Shown: positions 34,848-49,453 of the stretch, piece by piece | How the letters are laid out: every line of letters begins with the position of its first letter | Numbering within the stretch: the stretch's first letter is position 1 | NCBI RefSeq assembly: GCF_017591435.1 | Contig: NC_059300.1 | Coordinates: 19,056,436-19,120,435, forward strand | Direction: 5' to 3' | From: Portunus trituberculatus | Lineage: Eukaryota; Arthropoda; Malacostraca; Decapoda; Portunidae | DNA: 64,000 nucleotides | Program-made: the position numbers and the translations under genes | Notes under the pieces: model-generated | Databases searched by the model: none | What the model was told of the DNA's origin: nothing | Seen by the model: the letters and a program-made list of their open reading frames with translations, nothing else

Positions 34848-36752
34848 ATGTCGTCTGACAAGGCAGCTGAAGTTGATGCTGGCGGCGAGCGCGTCAGCCA
34901 TGATGACAATAGTGACGGTGACGTGCCTGAACCTTCCCGTGGAAGAAAACGCACCAGGAATCCAGCAGTGTGGAAAAAAAATGTTGCAAAACACAAGAGA
35001 AATGTTGGTGAGGCTTACATCAGTGTGAAAACAAACAGACATGTAGCAGCCCGTGCTATTGGCCCTCCTTGTGCTGACGGGTGTTTTGACAGGGTAGGAC
35101 GTGAAGGAATTCGAGCCATATTTGAAGCTTTTTGGGCACTAGGAGATTATGAACTCCAAAACGCCTATATTCAAAAACTGGTGAAGACTGTGCCCATCAA
35201 GCGAAAGCGTACACTGGCAGAAGTCAGCAGGCGTAGCCATACTTTTCTCTACAGTGTGATGATTAACGGTGCCTCACATAGTGTTTGCAAAAGAGGATTT
35301 GCCAGTATGCATGGCCTTAGTCTTAGCCGTGTTGAAAGTGCAAGCAAGAAAATGACGTTGACCGGAACCCTAATTGCAGATAAACGCGGAAGGCGAGTTC
35401 CTCAAAACAAAATTGTGGGGATGCAGGCGGATCGAGTCAGAGAACACATCAAACTTTTGCCTGCCATGTCGTGCCACTACAGTCGCTTCAAGGCTCCACA
35501 CCGTCGCTACCTAGACTCGTCCCTTACCATCAAGAAACTCTATGATTCATACGTAGAATGGATGGAAAAGGAACACAGTAATGAACCGTTTGTCACCTTC
35601 AGCTACTACAGTGATGTCTTCACCAAGGAATTCAACATTTGCTTTGCACCTCCTGATTCTGACACCTGTACCACTTGTGATACTTTGAATGCTGCAATTA
35701 AGAATGATGCTGAAAACCTGGAGAAGGTAGCAGAACATCAAATGAATTTACAGGCACACAAGGCAGAAGCAGACGAAGCACAGAACCTTATGAAAATATG
35801 GAAAAATAATGATGATGATGATGTTCGTGCAGTTGCTGTAGACCTCCAACAAACTCTCCCAACACCTCGCTTGTCAGCTGGAATCTCTTACTACAAACGC
35901 AAAATGTGGACTTATAACTTGTGCATATTTAATTTGAAAACAGAAAAATCAACCATGTATGTGTGGAATGAAAGTGTAGCTAAGCGTGGTTCTGTGGAGA
36001 TTGCTAGTTGCTTAAAGGACTGGGTGTTTCGTGAATATGCTAGATGTGCTTTTGAAAAACTAGTTGTGTTTTCTGATAACTGTGGAGGACAAAATAAGAA
36101 CATAAACATGGTCCTCAACTATCTCCATGAGTTGCATTGTGGGCGAATACAGGACATCAAACACATCTTTTTGGTGCCAGGACATACATTCATGGGTTGT
36201 GACAGGTCCTTTGGGCTTATTGAAAAACGCCTGAAACGACATGGCAATGTGGTGCTTCCTCGTGATTACTGCAGTGTTATGAAAAGTGCTGCCTCTACTT
36301 TCACGGTTGAAGAAATGGACCAGTCAAAGTTCCTGAATTTAGACCTGCTGAAGACGATGGTAACGAGGAGGAGAGCTACAGCTTCAACATTCAAGAACGC
36401 AAAGATGATCATTCTCAACTCGGAGTACAAAGAGGGTTATGTTCTTCTGCAGGATTATGATGCCACTAACTTCACCAATGCCACAAGAATGCGCCTCATG
36501 CCAGGAAGAGATCCATACAGTCCCAACAACTTCAACCTCAGTACCATACAGTTGACTCCCAAATATGACCGTCCTCTCAGACTTGATCAGGAGAAAGTGG
36601 CAGATATCAGGTCACTGTATCCACTTCTGAGTGTTGCTGAACAACAGTTTTATGAGAACATCTTCCAGAATCAAGAAGATAATCAAATAGATGCCTCTAA
36701 TGACGATGAAGATCATGTTGACAACTACACACTGGACTACCATAAGGAATAA
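34848..36752 (+). CDS. Intact 634-aa transposase-like protein
   Basis: The only long uninterrupted gene in the window, single-exon from ATG 34848 to TAA. The N-terminus is charged, with a basic patch (SRGRKRTRNPAVWKKN, residues 31-46) suited to nuclear import or DNA binding, then Cys75/Cys79 and a helical FWALGDYELQNAYIQKLV block. Residues 219-262 carry LPAMSCHYSRFKAPHRRYLD and the motif before Cys274-x-x-Cys277. The C-terminal half has an RNase H-like pattern: VVFSDNCGGQNKN with Asp410, and GHTFMGCDRSFGLIEKR with Asp452 and Glu459. I recall similar single-exon proteins dispersed in invertebrate genomes and take them for cut-and-paste transposases, but I cannot name the superfamily. A splice-acceptor-like TTTTTCCTCAG lies 18 bp upstream. 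A recently active transposase or a domesticated gene are both possible; an AATAAA lies 5 bp after the stop codon. Confidence 0.8.
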   Translation: MSSDKAAEVDAGGERVSHDDNSDGDVPEPSRGRKRTRNPAVWKKNVAKHKRNVGEAYISVKTNRHVAARAIGPPCADGCFDRVGREGIRAIFEAFWALGDYELQNAYIQKLVKTVPIKRKRTLAEVSRRSHTFLYSVMINGASHSVCKRGFASMHGLSLSRVESASKKMTLTGTLIADKRGRRVPQNKIVGMQADRVREHIKLLPAMSCHYSRFKAPHRRYLDSSLTIKKLYDSYVEWMEKEHSNEPFVTFSYYSDVFTKEFNICFAPPDSDTCTTCDTLNAAIKNDAENLEKVAEHQMNLQAHKAEADEAQNLMKIWKNNDDDDVRAVAVDLQQTLPTPRLSAGISYYKRKMWTYNLCIFNLKTEKSTMYVWNESVAKRGSVEIASCLKDWVFREYARCAFEKLVVFSDNCGGQNKNINMVLNYLHELHCGRIQDIKHIFLVPGHTFMGCDRSFGLIEKRLKRHGNVVLPRDYCSVMKSAASTFTVEEMDQSKFLNLDLLKTMVTRRRATASTFKNAKMIILNSEYKEGYVLLQDYDATNFTNATRMRLMPGRDPYSPNNFNLSTIQLTPKYDRPLRLDQEKVADIRSLYPLLSVAEQQFYENIFQNQEDNQIDASNDDEDHVDNYTLDYHKE

Positions 36753-36756
36753 AAAT

Positions 36757-36762
36757 AAACAT
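36757..36762 (+). terminator. Possible poly(A) signal of the 634-aa gene
   Basis: AATAAA occurs almost directly after the TAA stop, which would give a very short 3' UTR. Confidence 0.4.
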
Positions 36763-36822
36763 TTGTGTATGGTTTTGTTTTCATAATACTAGAAAGTAGT
36801 GCAACACAATGTGAGGAAACAA

Positions 36823-36881
36823 ATTATTGCAATATATTGTAGCATAATAATAATTATTATGCTACAATATATTGCAATAAT
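36823..36881. repeat. Perfect 59-bp palindrome
   Basis: ATTATTGCAATATATTGTAG followed by CATAATAAT, one central A, then the exact inverse. The arms are 29 bp with no mismatch. It lies 70 bp downstream of the transposase-like gene. Confidence 0.97.
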
Positions 36882-36926
36882 CGATGTGACTGCATTTTAA
36901 GTGTATGCTGGTGTAAATTATTTTTC

Positions 36927-36946
36927 TACACACACACACACACACG
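36927..36946. repeat. (AC)n
   Basis: Ten AC units. With the (GT)n at 34755-34790 it brackets the transposase-like gene in inverted orientation. Confidence 0.9.
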
Positions 36947-36967
36947 TACAGGAATAACGAACTTTTG

Positions 36968-36969
<2 letters not shown>

Positions 36970-37030
<61 letters not shown>

Positions 37031-37050
37031 GAAGGGCTACTATTTGGGCA

Positions 37051-37082
<32 letters not shown>
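36970..37082. repeat. (CT)n, two tracts
   Basis: CT repeats at 36970-37028 and 37055-37082, separated by a 26-bp spacer. Confidence 0.97.
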
Positions 37083-38148
<1,066 letters not shown>

Positions 38149-38471
38149 CTCGAGTTTAGCGCTTGCTTTCTTCTTAAGATATAGCGCCAAACTCGAGGGT
38201 CGCTAAACTCGGGGTATTGAAAACAATGTAAAAACGCTTATTCATTCTGGCCCGGGACGAAGCTGATTTTTTTTCCTCCCCACTTTACTCCCTTATTTCA
38301 AAATACCGATAAATTGGTGGGTGTATTCAGTTTCAGTGAAGAATGCTCTTGTTAAGACGAAAAAAACTGGGATACACACTTTATTGAAAAGAACAAAAAG
38401 AGAAAAGAAATAATAAGAACTCTAACAGCACATAATCTCACTCTGGGGCATGGTCCGCTAGCGCAAAGCCT

Positions 38472-38843
38472 TCAAAATTCGTTGCCCAAATCCACGGGGG
38501 CTACATTATCATCGACCAGCAGCTCATCACCATCATCATCCTTCTCAGCAACAACAGCAGGTGGTGTGTCTTCTCCCTTGTCACGGTTACTGAAGTATCT
38601 TGTGATCAAGGCCTGTTGTCGTTTTTTCATTCGTGCTTCGTACATCTGTTTGTATTCATTTAATCCCTTTTGAACTGCGTGGATGCATGTCACACGTCGG
38701 TCAGAATTTGAATCAAAATTGCAAATGGCCTCCTTTAATTTTTCTGTGATTGCAAATATTTCTGTTAATTGGTAAACAGTTAGCTCATCTTCCTTTTCCT
38801 TTTCCTCTTCTTTTTCTTCTTCCTCGTGCTCCTCTTCAAGCAT
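38472..38843 (-). pseudogene. Tigger transposase C-terminal tail
   Basis: Minus-strand frame of 123 codons. It begins with a glutamate run, then LTVYQLTEIFAITEKLKEAI and NEYKQMYEARMKKRQQALIT with RYF, ending acidic. Tigger transposases end with a comparable Y-x-x-x-x-x-x-x-x-KQ-x-x-I-T-x-F/Y-F pattern. Upstream, the frame leads through a short linker to the HTH part without a DDE domain, so this is an internal deletion product. Confidence 0.65.
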
Positions 38844-38968
38844 GTCTTCCGCACTAGGTTCGGCGACTCTCTCTCCAATAAGATTTTCTATGTCAGCAGC
38901 ACTGACATTGTCATACCCACTGATGGGTAATGTTTTGGCCAGCTGAAGCAGTGAGCCTATAGCGGCTG

Positions 38969-39271
38969 CTACACTCTGTCTCTCCTGTGTTGTGCTGAGC
39001 TCACGGGCACCGCTACTCGTTTCTGCCTCGATCCACGGGAAAACTCTCCTCCAACCGCTCTTATTCCTCTAACAGTAGACTCACTAATGTTGAACAAGTT
39101 TCCAGCGGCAACAGGTCCCATTCCAGCATCAAGCTTATCCAACACTACGCCTTTTTCCTTCATGTTTAACAGTCTTTTCTTCTTACCCTGCCTCTCTGGC
39201 CTGCTTCCTTTTGCCGAAGTAGGTTTCTTCGAGCCACATGCTGCAGTGCCTCCTTTATTTCCTGACATCAC
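38969..39271 (-). pseudogene. Tigger transposase N-terminal HTH part
   Basis: Minus-strand frame of 100 codons from ATG 39271. A lysine-rich start (SKKPTSAKGSRPERQGKKKR) is followed by LNMKEKGVVLDKLDAGMGPV and FNISESTVRGIRA, the CENP-B/pogo type HTH. Beyond it SRGSRQKRVAVPVSS replaces the usual continuation, and the catalytic domain is absent. Confidence 0.7.
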
Positions 39272-39537
39272 AATTAATTAGCTTGCATATAAGAACTATC
39301 AAGATGCTGGTGGAAGAGGGCTAAGGACGCGTGCACACGTGGTCAGCTCAGTCAGCCAACTGCAGGAGTCTTGGGGCAGCATACGTGACACCGCCCGGAA
39401 GTAAACGCGACCGATACTTGTCAAAGCAGCGCGAAACTCGGGGCAATACAGCGCCAAACTCGGGATGGTAAGAATTTAGGACTAAGCGCCAAACTCGAGG
39501 ATCGCGAAACTCGGATAGCGCTAAACTCGGGAGGGTA

Positions 39538-40370
<833 letters not shown>

Positions 40371-40414
40371 TAAAAAGCTAATAGAAATGTTGTTTTCTGA
40401 ACATAAATGCATAT

Positions 40415-42007
40415 TGTGATGGGCACCGTCTTAATCCCCTTTAATTTATTATTTCATTATATGTGAAGCCTATGGCCACCCATCGCGGGCCCCTCGGGCT
40501 GTTATGCTGAGGAGACGACCCGCCACCCTCCTCTTTGTTTCCACCATTTTGTGTGCCTGCGAGCTTCACAGTCAGTACCGAGTTAGCCTTCAGCGGAGAT
40601 AGACACCACTCTCGTCGGTCTGGCACAGTGAGAGAGACGCGTGTTGGCTGGGCTTTCGAAGTACTCGCTAGTCATTGGTCTGGGAGTTGTGCCTTCCTGT
40701 TGAGTAGCTGGCTTGTTACTCGGTAGAACGTGGCTGTGTTGGAGCAATGGGCTTGCTGTTCCAAGGGAAGTGAAGCAGGGTTGGCTGCATTTTCCGTGTT
40801 TTTGCGCTCGTCCCCTCTTGTGAGTGGCGACGCAGAGGAGAGACACGTTACTGTCTCGTCCTGATTGTCGTTTTGTAGGAAGCCGTGGTCACCAGTGTGG
40901 TTTGGTGGGCTGTGTGCCCCCTCCATTGTTGGTGTAGTATCAGTAGTATACTGTTTATAGTACCGGCCAGTCTTCAGCGGAGTTAACGCGTACGTTCTCG
41001 GCACAGTAAGAGACACGTGTGGCTGGACTGTGCGTTACCAGTACTCACTAGTCATCGGTCTGGGAGTTGTGCCCTCCTGTTGAGTAGCTGGCTTGCTACT
41101 GGGCAGACCGTGACTGTTAGAGCAACGGGCTTGTTGCTCTGGGAGAGGTGTATTAAGTTTGGCTGCATTTCTCGTGCATTCGTCCACTTGGGTGGAGCGA
41201 CGCGGAGGGACGTGTTATTGTTTCGTCCTGTTTTTGCTGTTGGTGGTTGTAGTCACTGGTGTGGTTTGGTGGGCGGCTGTGTGCCCCCACCATCTTTTAT
41301 ATAGTTTCAGTAGTATACTGTATTGTAGTGGTAGTAGCCACGCACACCATTGAAGGCTGAGAGGCTTCATGTCGACCAGTGGTGCATAGTTGTCGTCCGC
41401 CAGACTTGTCTGCGGCGAGTATTTGGACTCGTGTATAGCTGGTGTCACCCGTAGGTGGTGTCTGGGCTTGTGTGTACATCACCGGATGTGCTGTACACAT
41501 CATATATTGCAGTAGTAGTAGGCCAGGGATGTCAGTCTAACAGGTGTTAGTAAGCACTTTTTATAGTAGGATAATATAGTAATATATACTGCACGTTTTG
41601 TCCCAGTCTGTGAACCCTCACAGCCTGGGTGCAAGGCATGCGGAGAGGCATTAATACTTCATAGAGAAGTGGGTGGAATTGTCCTTGTGGGCGGTTTCTC
41701 TAAGGAGTATTAAGGCCTTGCCCTGTTACAAATAACATCTACCATTTATAAATTCTACTTGGTTGGATACAGGAGGAGAAGGAGTTGCTGAGGAGATTCC
41801 CTTACAGTGGGGGAAATTATACACTGTTGGCGACCTTGAAAGAACCTTAGGGTTACGGCGGCTGTGAGTTATAGTAGTGGGGACTCTGTGGAGTGTTTTA
41901 TAATCCCCACTGTACTAACCGTAACTAAGTTGGCGATTTTGCCAGAATAACAGTCTAGTGAGCTGTAGCAGCTAACCGCAGCCGTGTGGCATACGTAAAC
42001 CGTAACA
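40415..42007 (-). mobile_element. Large LTR-like element, copy 2 (reverse of 24260-25916)
   Basis: The minus strand starts TGTTACGGTTTACGTATGCC and ends GGTGCCCATCACA. It shares with copy 1 the paired AGTATTAA blocks (near 41648 and 41706), the TATACACTG(T/C)TGGCGACCT block (41810-41832), the central tandem dimer and the AATAAATTAAAGGGG end. ATAT flanks both ends (40411-40414 and 42008-42011), consistent with a 4-bp target duplication. Divergence from copy 1 is substantial in the terminal 300 bp. Confidence 0.55.
40590..41325. repeat. Tandem ~365-bp dimer in LTR-like copy 2
   Basis: AGTATACTGTTTATAG near 40946 and AGTATACTGTATTGTAG near 41310 end successive units. Both carry TCTGGGAGTTGTGCC and GTGTGGTTTGGTGGGC blocks. 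Confidence 0.8.

Positions 42008-43655
<1,648 letters not shown>

Positions 43656-43727
<72 letters not shown>
43656..43727. repeat. (TA)n between two Tigger-type elements
   Basis: About 35 TA units. The final TA precedes the next CAG terminus. Confidence 0.95.
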
Positions 43728-43730
<3 letters not shown>

Positions 43731-44140
43731 TGGTATCTTGGAGTACGAACGCTTTCGAGTGTGAACAATGGATTACGAACAAAAAAAAAAAATTTTTTTG
43801 CATTGGAGGATGAACTTTGCTTTGGAGTGCGATCAATAACAAACGCAGTCAACAGATTGCACGCAGCACTGCGTGATCAGCTGACTGCATGCCTCAGTAG
43901 TGTTGGTTGCAGTTGTTTGTTTGTTGTTTGTTTGTTGTTTTGTAGTGCCTGGGATAATAATATTAAGTGTTTTTAGTTATTAAGATCACTGCCTAGCGTA
44001 GCAGCACACGTGGTCACGAGACATACAGACAGACGTATGGAAGATTCTAGAAGATCCGAGGGGAAGAGAGAGTATCCAGCTCATGAATTAAAAGCCTTAA
44101 CCCTTATAGCAAATAATCCATTTATGTGTCTTTCTGAAGT
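43728..44140 (+). mobile_element. Left end of a third Tigger-like element, truncated
   Basis: CAGTGGTATCTTGGAGTACG with GATTACGAAC downstream fits Tigger-type termini. No inverse end was found. About 400 bp of leader follow, including GTTTGTTTGTTGTTTG repeats at 43914, until the minus-strand LINE-E begins near 44141. GEGKREYPAHELKAL-like codons near 44060 are not convincing. Confidence 0.55.
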
Positions 44141-44429
44141 AGACCTGGGTATATATAATAACTCCCAGGTCTTTTTCTTCATTTGTTTTCATTATAATAT
44201 CTTCTTCCATTTTATATTCCTACTTAGGTCTTCTATTGATTTTACTCACTTCCATTACATGGCATTTCCTGGTATTAAATTCTAATTTCTTCTTTTGACT
44301 TCATTCCTTTATCTTGTCAATAATTTTCTGCAATTCCATATTCCTTATTACTCTCAAAAGTTTCGCATCATCTGCAAACAAATTTATGTAGCTACTCAAA
44401 CCCTTTTGTATATCGTTAATAAATAACTA
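44141..44429 (-). pseudogene. LINE-E ORF2, RT C-terminal side (segment 1)
   Basis: The reverse strand matches LINE RTs from the active site onward (LFADDAKLLRVI-type codons around 44385-44340, then the EKDLG block near 44170). This is the 3' side of a long minus-strand LINE-E copy that continues after each inserted element at 45273, 49966, 51555 and 54630. Confidence 0.65.
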
Positions 44430-45270
44430 CAATGGAGACTCAATTATTGAACTTCATTTGTTCCAAATGGCTGTTCAAGTATTAAAAAGTTCAACTATTG
44501 ATACCTATACATTAGGTAATTCATTCTAATCTTGGCAAAATCTCAAGTCTCAAATTTGTAAAAATTTTGATGTATTTTTTTTACAATTTTTGTCGTAAAT
44601 GAAGGCTGGTGATGGATAACTTAGAAGAGGAGGGGAGAAGGGTGGGGAGGAGGAGGAAGGTCGCTGGAGGATGAAAACATCTTTGTAAAGTTTCTCCTGG
44701 TGTGATTCCTGTCAATCCACTAATGGAGGGCTGTGGCTCACTAACTCTTGCATTCTCACCAGATTCCTTATTTTTACCACTAATAAGCCTCTTTGGTGCC
44801 ATCGTAAGTTTTTAAATGAAAAACTACAAACAGAACGCAGAAGAATATTGTTTTTCTCAAGACCATGGCAGGACTAAGGATGCGTGCTGGCATTGGTATA
44901 CTGGTTTTATGGTAATATCGGTATTACCAGTAATATGGTATTAGAATGGTACAGTGGCAGCTGTGAGAAGGGAGATGACAGAGCTTTGTGTACAACCAAA
45001 TGTGCTGCCGTTTGATTATCAGATATTGTCACCACTAATAAGCCTTTAGTGTTAATGTATAAATGAAGAAACTACAGATAGAATGCAGGAGAATGTTATT
45101 CTGATGACCACGGCAGCACAAATCACAAGTAGTGGAGGGGGAATGGGTATGCCAGGGAGCCTTTGTTTACAATCACGGGTGTGGAGGTTTGACTATAAGG
45201 TATCCTTTTTAGTATTAAATCAAACTTTTGAGTTCAAGTATTGAAAAGTTCAAGTATTGAGTCTTCACTG
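44430..45270. mobile_element. MITE copy 1 (841 bp), TA target
   Basis: The ends CAATGGAGACTCAATTATTG and the inverse of CAAGTATTGAGTCTTCACTG are near-identical inverted repeats. TA lies at 44428-44429 and 45271-45272. Related over its length to 50996-51552 (ATTGATACCTATA, GGCAGCTGTGAGAAGGGAGA, GGAGCCTTTGTTTACAA). No convincing reading frame. Confidence 0.85.
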
Positions 45271-45272
45271 TA

Positions 45273-45406
45273 CTTGAAACATAATTGGTGTCAGTACTGA
45301 ACCCTGTGGCATGCCACTGGTTACTGTGTTCCAGCTTGTTAGGGTGTCTCTTATCATTGCCCTCATTTCTCTATCTGTTAAATAGTCTGTCATCCAATTT
45401 AAAATA
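45273..45406 (-). pseudogene. LINE-E ORF2, RT (segment 2)
   Basis: Continues LINE-E leftwards. The reverse strand carries the GMPQGSVLTP-like block (near 45318) and the W-M-T-D-Y-L-T-D-R-E-M-R segment (near 45375). Cut at 45406 by the next TIR element. Confidence 0.65.
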
Positions 45407-45770
45407 CCATATTTTACGGCTTACAAGACACTTTTTTTCCTAAAAAATACCCTGAAAAATACTAGTGCAGATGCACTAGTGTTTTTCCAAGACAAATATT
45501 GTGTTGTAAGGCAACATCCAATCTCAAGTGAACTTGGACACTTGACTGATAGCAACCTGGATTTGTATGTTGAGTCATTACATTATGATGTTAGCTTAAG
45601 TACTATTCAATTTAGCCTTTTATATTATGTAAACTCAGTACTTAGGTGTTACAAGTATTTCCAATACCATAACCCTTCCTGTAGCCTACTTGGCATGTGA
45701 AGAAAATGGGCCACTCCCTCGTCTCATTGCAACACACACATACATGCACACGAACGCACACACATGTATG

Positions 45771-46574
45771 GGGGCCTGGAAACGAGTTATGACAATGTAA
45801 TGAAAGAGTGTGCCGATATGAAGAAGGAAAATGAAGCACTGAAAGAGGAAGTTAAGGTAATTAAAGTGAATTGCGAAAAATGTGGAGAATCTCTAGGAAA
45901 AGTGATGGAGAAGCAGGCTGAATGGAAAAAAAGTCAGGAAGTGGAAAGAAAGGAGGTAAATTACAAAGTTGCAAGTCTGGAAAAGGAAATCAAAGAGTCT
46001 GGGAGAAAACTTTGGGCCTTGCTGAAATTATAGATCAACAGATCATAGAAGAGAAGATTGCTGAGAAAGTGGTGAAGGTTATTAAATCAAATGAGACATT
46101 GGTGAGGGAAACTGTAGACAAAAGAGATGTGTGGTGATATTTGGTGTGGAGGAGGATAAGACACCGAGTAAAATGGAGAGAGAGAAAACATAAAAAGGTG
46201 ATAAATAATATCATTAATGTGGTGCAGGAGGAGGAAAAGACCTAGTACAAGAAATAGAGGACTTCCATAGAATTGGAAAGTTCACAAGAGAAGGTATGAG
46301 GCCAATAAGAATCAAACTTAAGTCACAAAAGGATGTAGATGAATTGGTGGAGAAGTCATGGAGGCTAGCCCAGCAGGAAACAACAAGGAAGATTTGGTTG
46401 AGAAGAGATCTCGGTGAAAAGGAAAGAGAAATGTTAAATGAGTTGAGAAAGGAGGCTTTGAAAAAAAATGAAGAGAGGACAGAAGAGGAGAAGAAAGAGT
46501 TTTTCTGGAGAATCTTGGATATGAGACTGAGGAAGTGGTTCATAACCCAGAAAAGTACAGTAAGAAAGGACTAA
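45771..46574 (+). pseudogene. LINE-A ORF1 in the nested copy, 5'-truncated
   Basis: Starts inside the coiled coil (LETSYDNVMKECADMKKENE) and keeps KVIKVNCEKCGESLGKVMEK in frame over 89 codons. The RRM/C-terminal region is open at 46296-46574 (RPIRIKLKSQKDVDELVEKS, EFFWRILDMRLRKWFITQKS), longer than in the copy at 646. A degenerate AC-rich stretch (45733-45770) adjoins the truncation point. Confidence 0.75.
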
Positions 46575-46600
46575 AGAAACTTACGTATGAGCGGAATGTA

Positions 46601-49405
46601 ATGTATTCCAACATAAATGGAGTGATATCGGGATTTTAGAACTCAACGATTACTTGAGGGACAAGAACCCAGATATTGTGGGTCTTACTGAAACAAAACT
46701 GAGAGAGGGAGAAGACCTGATGATGGTTGGAGAAGGAAATATAATGTTTGGAAAAGAAATAGAGTAGGTAAGATGGGAGGAGGAGTGATGTTGCTGGTTA
46801 AAAAGATATAAAGGTGGATCAAGTGAAAGAAGGTATGGGAAAGGCAGAAGTGCTAAAGATCAGAGCAGAAACTAATGAAGGAAAAAGAGGCACTACATAG
46901 TGGTGTACGTACCACCTAAGACAAATGCATGGTCAGTACAGGAATATGAAGAAATGATAAGTGATACAGGAACATGTCTGGAAGAAATGTTGGGTGGCTG
47001 TGAACGAACTATAATGATGGGAGATTTTAATTGTAAAGAGGTGTGTTGGGAGGACTGGTCAATGGAAGGATCAGAGACAACATGGGGAAATACACTATTG
47101 ACACTGGCAATGGAAAATGTGTTAACTCAGTGGGTCAAAGAAGATACTAGGTTTGGAGGAGAGGGAGCATCGTCAAGACTGGACTTGGTCTTTAGTACAG
47201 AGCCAATGGTCATTGAGGAGATGAGGGTGGAGTGCCCTTTAGCAAAGAGTGATCATGCAGTTTTGGAGTTCAAGGTGATAGATGAAGAGAAATCTAGAAG
47301 AAATGAAGAATATAAAGTGGGAAGATGGAATTATGCCAAGACAGATTTTGGAAACCTAAAGAAATTCTTTCAAGAGACAAATTGGATGAAATTCAAGAGT
47401 GCTAAGGAGCAAATGAAAAGTGGAAGGAATTTATAAAAATATACAAAGAAGGTGAGAAAAATTTGTACCAATAAGACAACATAGAGAAGTTGGAAAGCAG
47501 GACTGGTTTAACGATAGATGTGAAAAGGCTAGAACAAGAAAAGAGGATGCATGGAAGAGGTGGAGAAGGAAAAGACGGATTAAGCAGTGGGAAAGTTACA
47601 AAAGAGCAAGAAATGAATATGTGTTGATTAGAAGAGAAGAAAGAAAGAAACAAGAAAAGGATATAATTGATAAATGTAAAGACCAACCAAGGCTTTTTAC
47701 AGACATGTGAACAACAACATCAAAAATAGAGAAAGTATTGAAAGTTTAGAAGTAAATGGAGTATGCAGTGAAGATCCCAGGAAATGGCAGAGGCTATGAA
47801 TGGATGCTTTCGGAAGGTATTCACAAAGGAGACTGCTTTTGACAAACCACTGGTAATGGAACAGAAAGGGATTATGAAGGAGTTTCAAGTAACTGTGGAG
47901 GAGATCAAGAATATGATGGGGAGTTTAGAAGTGAGAAAAGCTGTGGGACCTGATGGGGTATCAGGATGGATTTTAAGAGAATGCAGGGAGCAACTGGCAG
48001 AAAAAGTTTGTGAAGTAATTGATGCCTCATTAAGGGAAGGTGTAGTGCCCCAAGACTGGAAAAGAGCTAACATTGTCCCAATCTATAAATCAGGTAACAA
48101 GAGAGACCCATTGAACTATAGACCAGTGTCACTTACAAGTGTGGTAGCTAAGATGTGTGAGAGGGTGGTGAAGAATAGATGGACAGACTTCTTGGAGAAA
48201 AATGACATACTTTGTGAGTGTCAATTTGGTTTTAGAAAAGGGCGTTCATGCACGACAAACCTGATATGTTACTATTCGAGGGTGATAGATGTAATACAGG
48301 AAAGAGATGGTTGGGCTGATGGAATATATCTGGATTTAAAAAAGGCCTTTGATAAGGTACCACACCGGAGACTGATCTGGAAACTTGAAATGGTAGGAGG
48401 AGTGCATGGCAGTTTACTAAAATGGATGGAAGACTTTTGGTAGGAAGAGAAATGAGAACAATAATTAAGGACAGACCATCAGAATGGGGCTTGGTGGAGA
48501 GTGGAGTTCCACAGGGATCAGTGTTGGCACCAGTAATGTTCGCGGTCTACATAAATGACATGGTGGATGGGGTGTCCAGTTATGTGAGCCTATTTGCAGA
48601 CGATGCAAAATTGTTAAGAAAAGTGAGATGTGACAAAGATTGCGAACTACTCCAGGAAGACTTGGACAGAATATGGAAATGGAGCTGTACATGGCAAATG
48701 GAGTTCAACACGACAAAATGCAAGAAAATAGAGTTTGGCAAGAGTGAAAGAAGAATCAGGAGTATGTACAAGATAGGAAATGAAGACATAAAACCAGTCA
48801 TGAAGAAAAAGACCTTGGGGTGACAATTACCAATGACCTATCGCCAGAGAGACATATAAACAAAATAATTGGAGAAGTATTGAACTTATTGAGGAACATA
48901 AGAGTGGCGTTCGTATATTTAGATGAAGAAATGATGAAGAAAATAATTACTGCAATGATAAGACCGAGGCTTGAATATGCAACAATACAGTGGGCTCGAA
49001 CTTAAAGAAACACATAAGGAAACTAGAGAAAGTACAGAGGGCTGCAACAAAATGGTGCCTGACTTAAGAGATTTGACTTATGAAGACAGACTGAAAAGAA
49101 TGCAACTTCCGACCCTGGAAAACAGAAGAGAAAGGGGAGACCTGATAGCAATATACAGAGTGATGATTGGCATGGAAAAATGGATAGGGAAGATCTGTGT
49201 ATGTGGAATGAAAGAATGTCGAGAGGGCATGGGAAAAACTAAAATGGCCACTTATAGGAGAGATGTGAAAAAATATAGCTTCCCTCATAGAAGGGTGGAA
49301 GCATGGAATAGTTTAGACGTGGAAGTGGTCAACGCAAGGAATATTCATGATTTTAAGAAAAAGCTGGACATTAATAGATATGGAGACGGGACAACACGAG
49401 CATAG
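46601..49405 (+). pseudogene. LINE-A ORF2 in the nested copy, few frame breaks
   Basis: Endonuclease open at 46900-47436 (MYVPP-type VYVPPKTNAWSVQEYEEM, GDFNCKEVCWEDW, LAKSDHAVLEFK). RT open at 47784-48443 (VGPDGVSGWILRECREQLAE, GFRKGRSCTTNLICYY, LDLKKAFDKVPHRRL) and 48422-48823 (GVPQGSVLAPV, LFADDAKLLRKV). C-terminus 48820-49405, ending TAG. It shares with the other two copies the W-stop at 48439-48443 and the early stop after KKKTLG (48823), and shares with the first copy the one-base loss at 48994 (GGGCTCGAACTT). Confidence 0.85.
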
Positions 49406-49453
49406 CTCTTTTCCCGTATGTTACAATTAGGTAAATACAATTAGGTAAATACA
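49406..49453 (+). other. LINE-A 3' UTR, nested copy
   Basis: Two ACAATTAGGTAAAT units end at ATACATG. No AC tract follows, unlike the other LINE-A ends. Confidence 0.8.

Noticed and set aside
34848..36752. Viral origin of the intact gene
   Set aside because: The motif order fits transposase-like proteins dispersed in invertebrate genomes; nothing virus-specific was seen around it.
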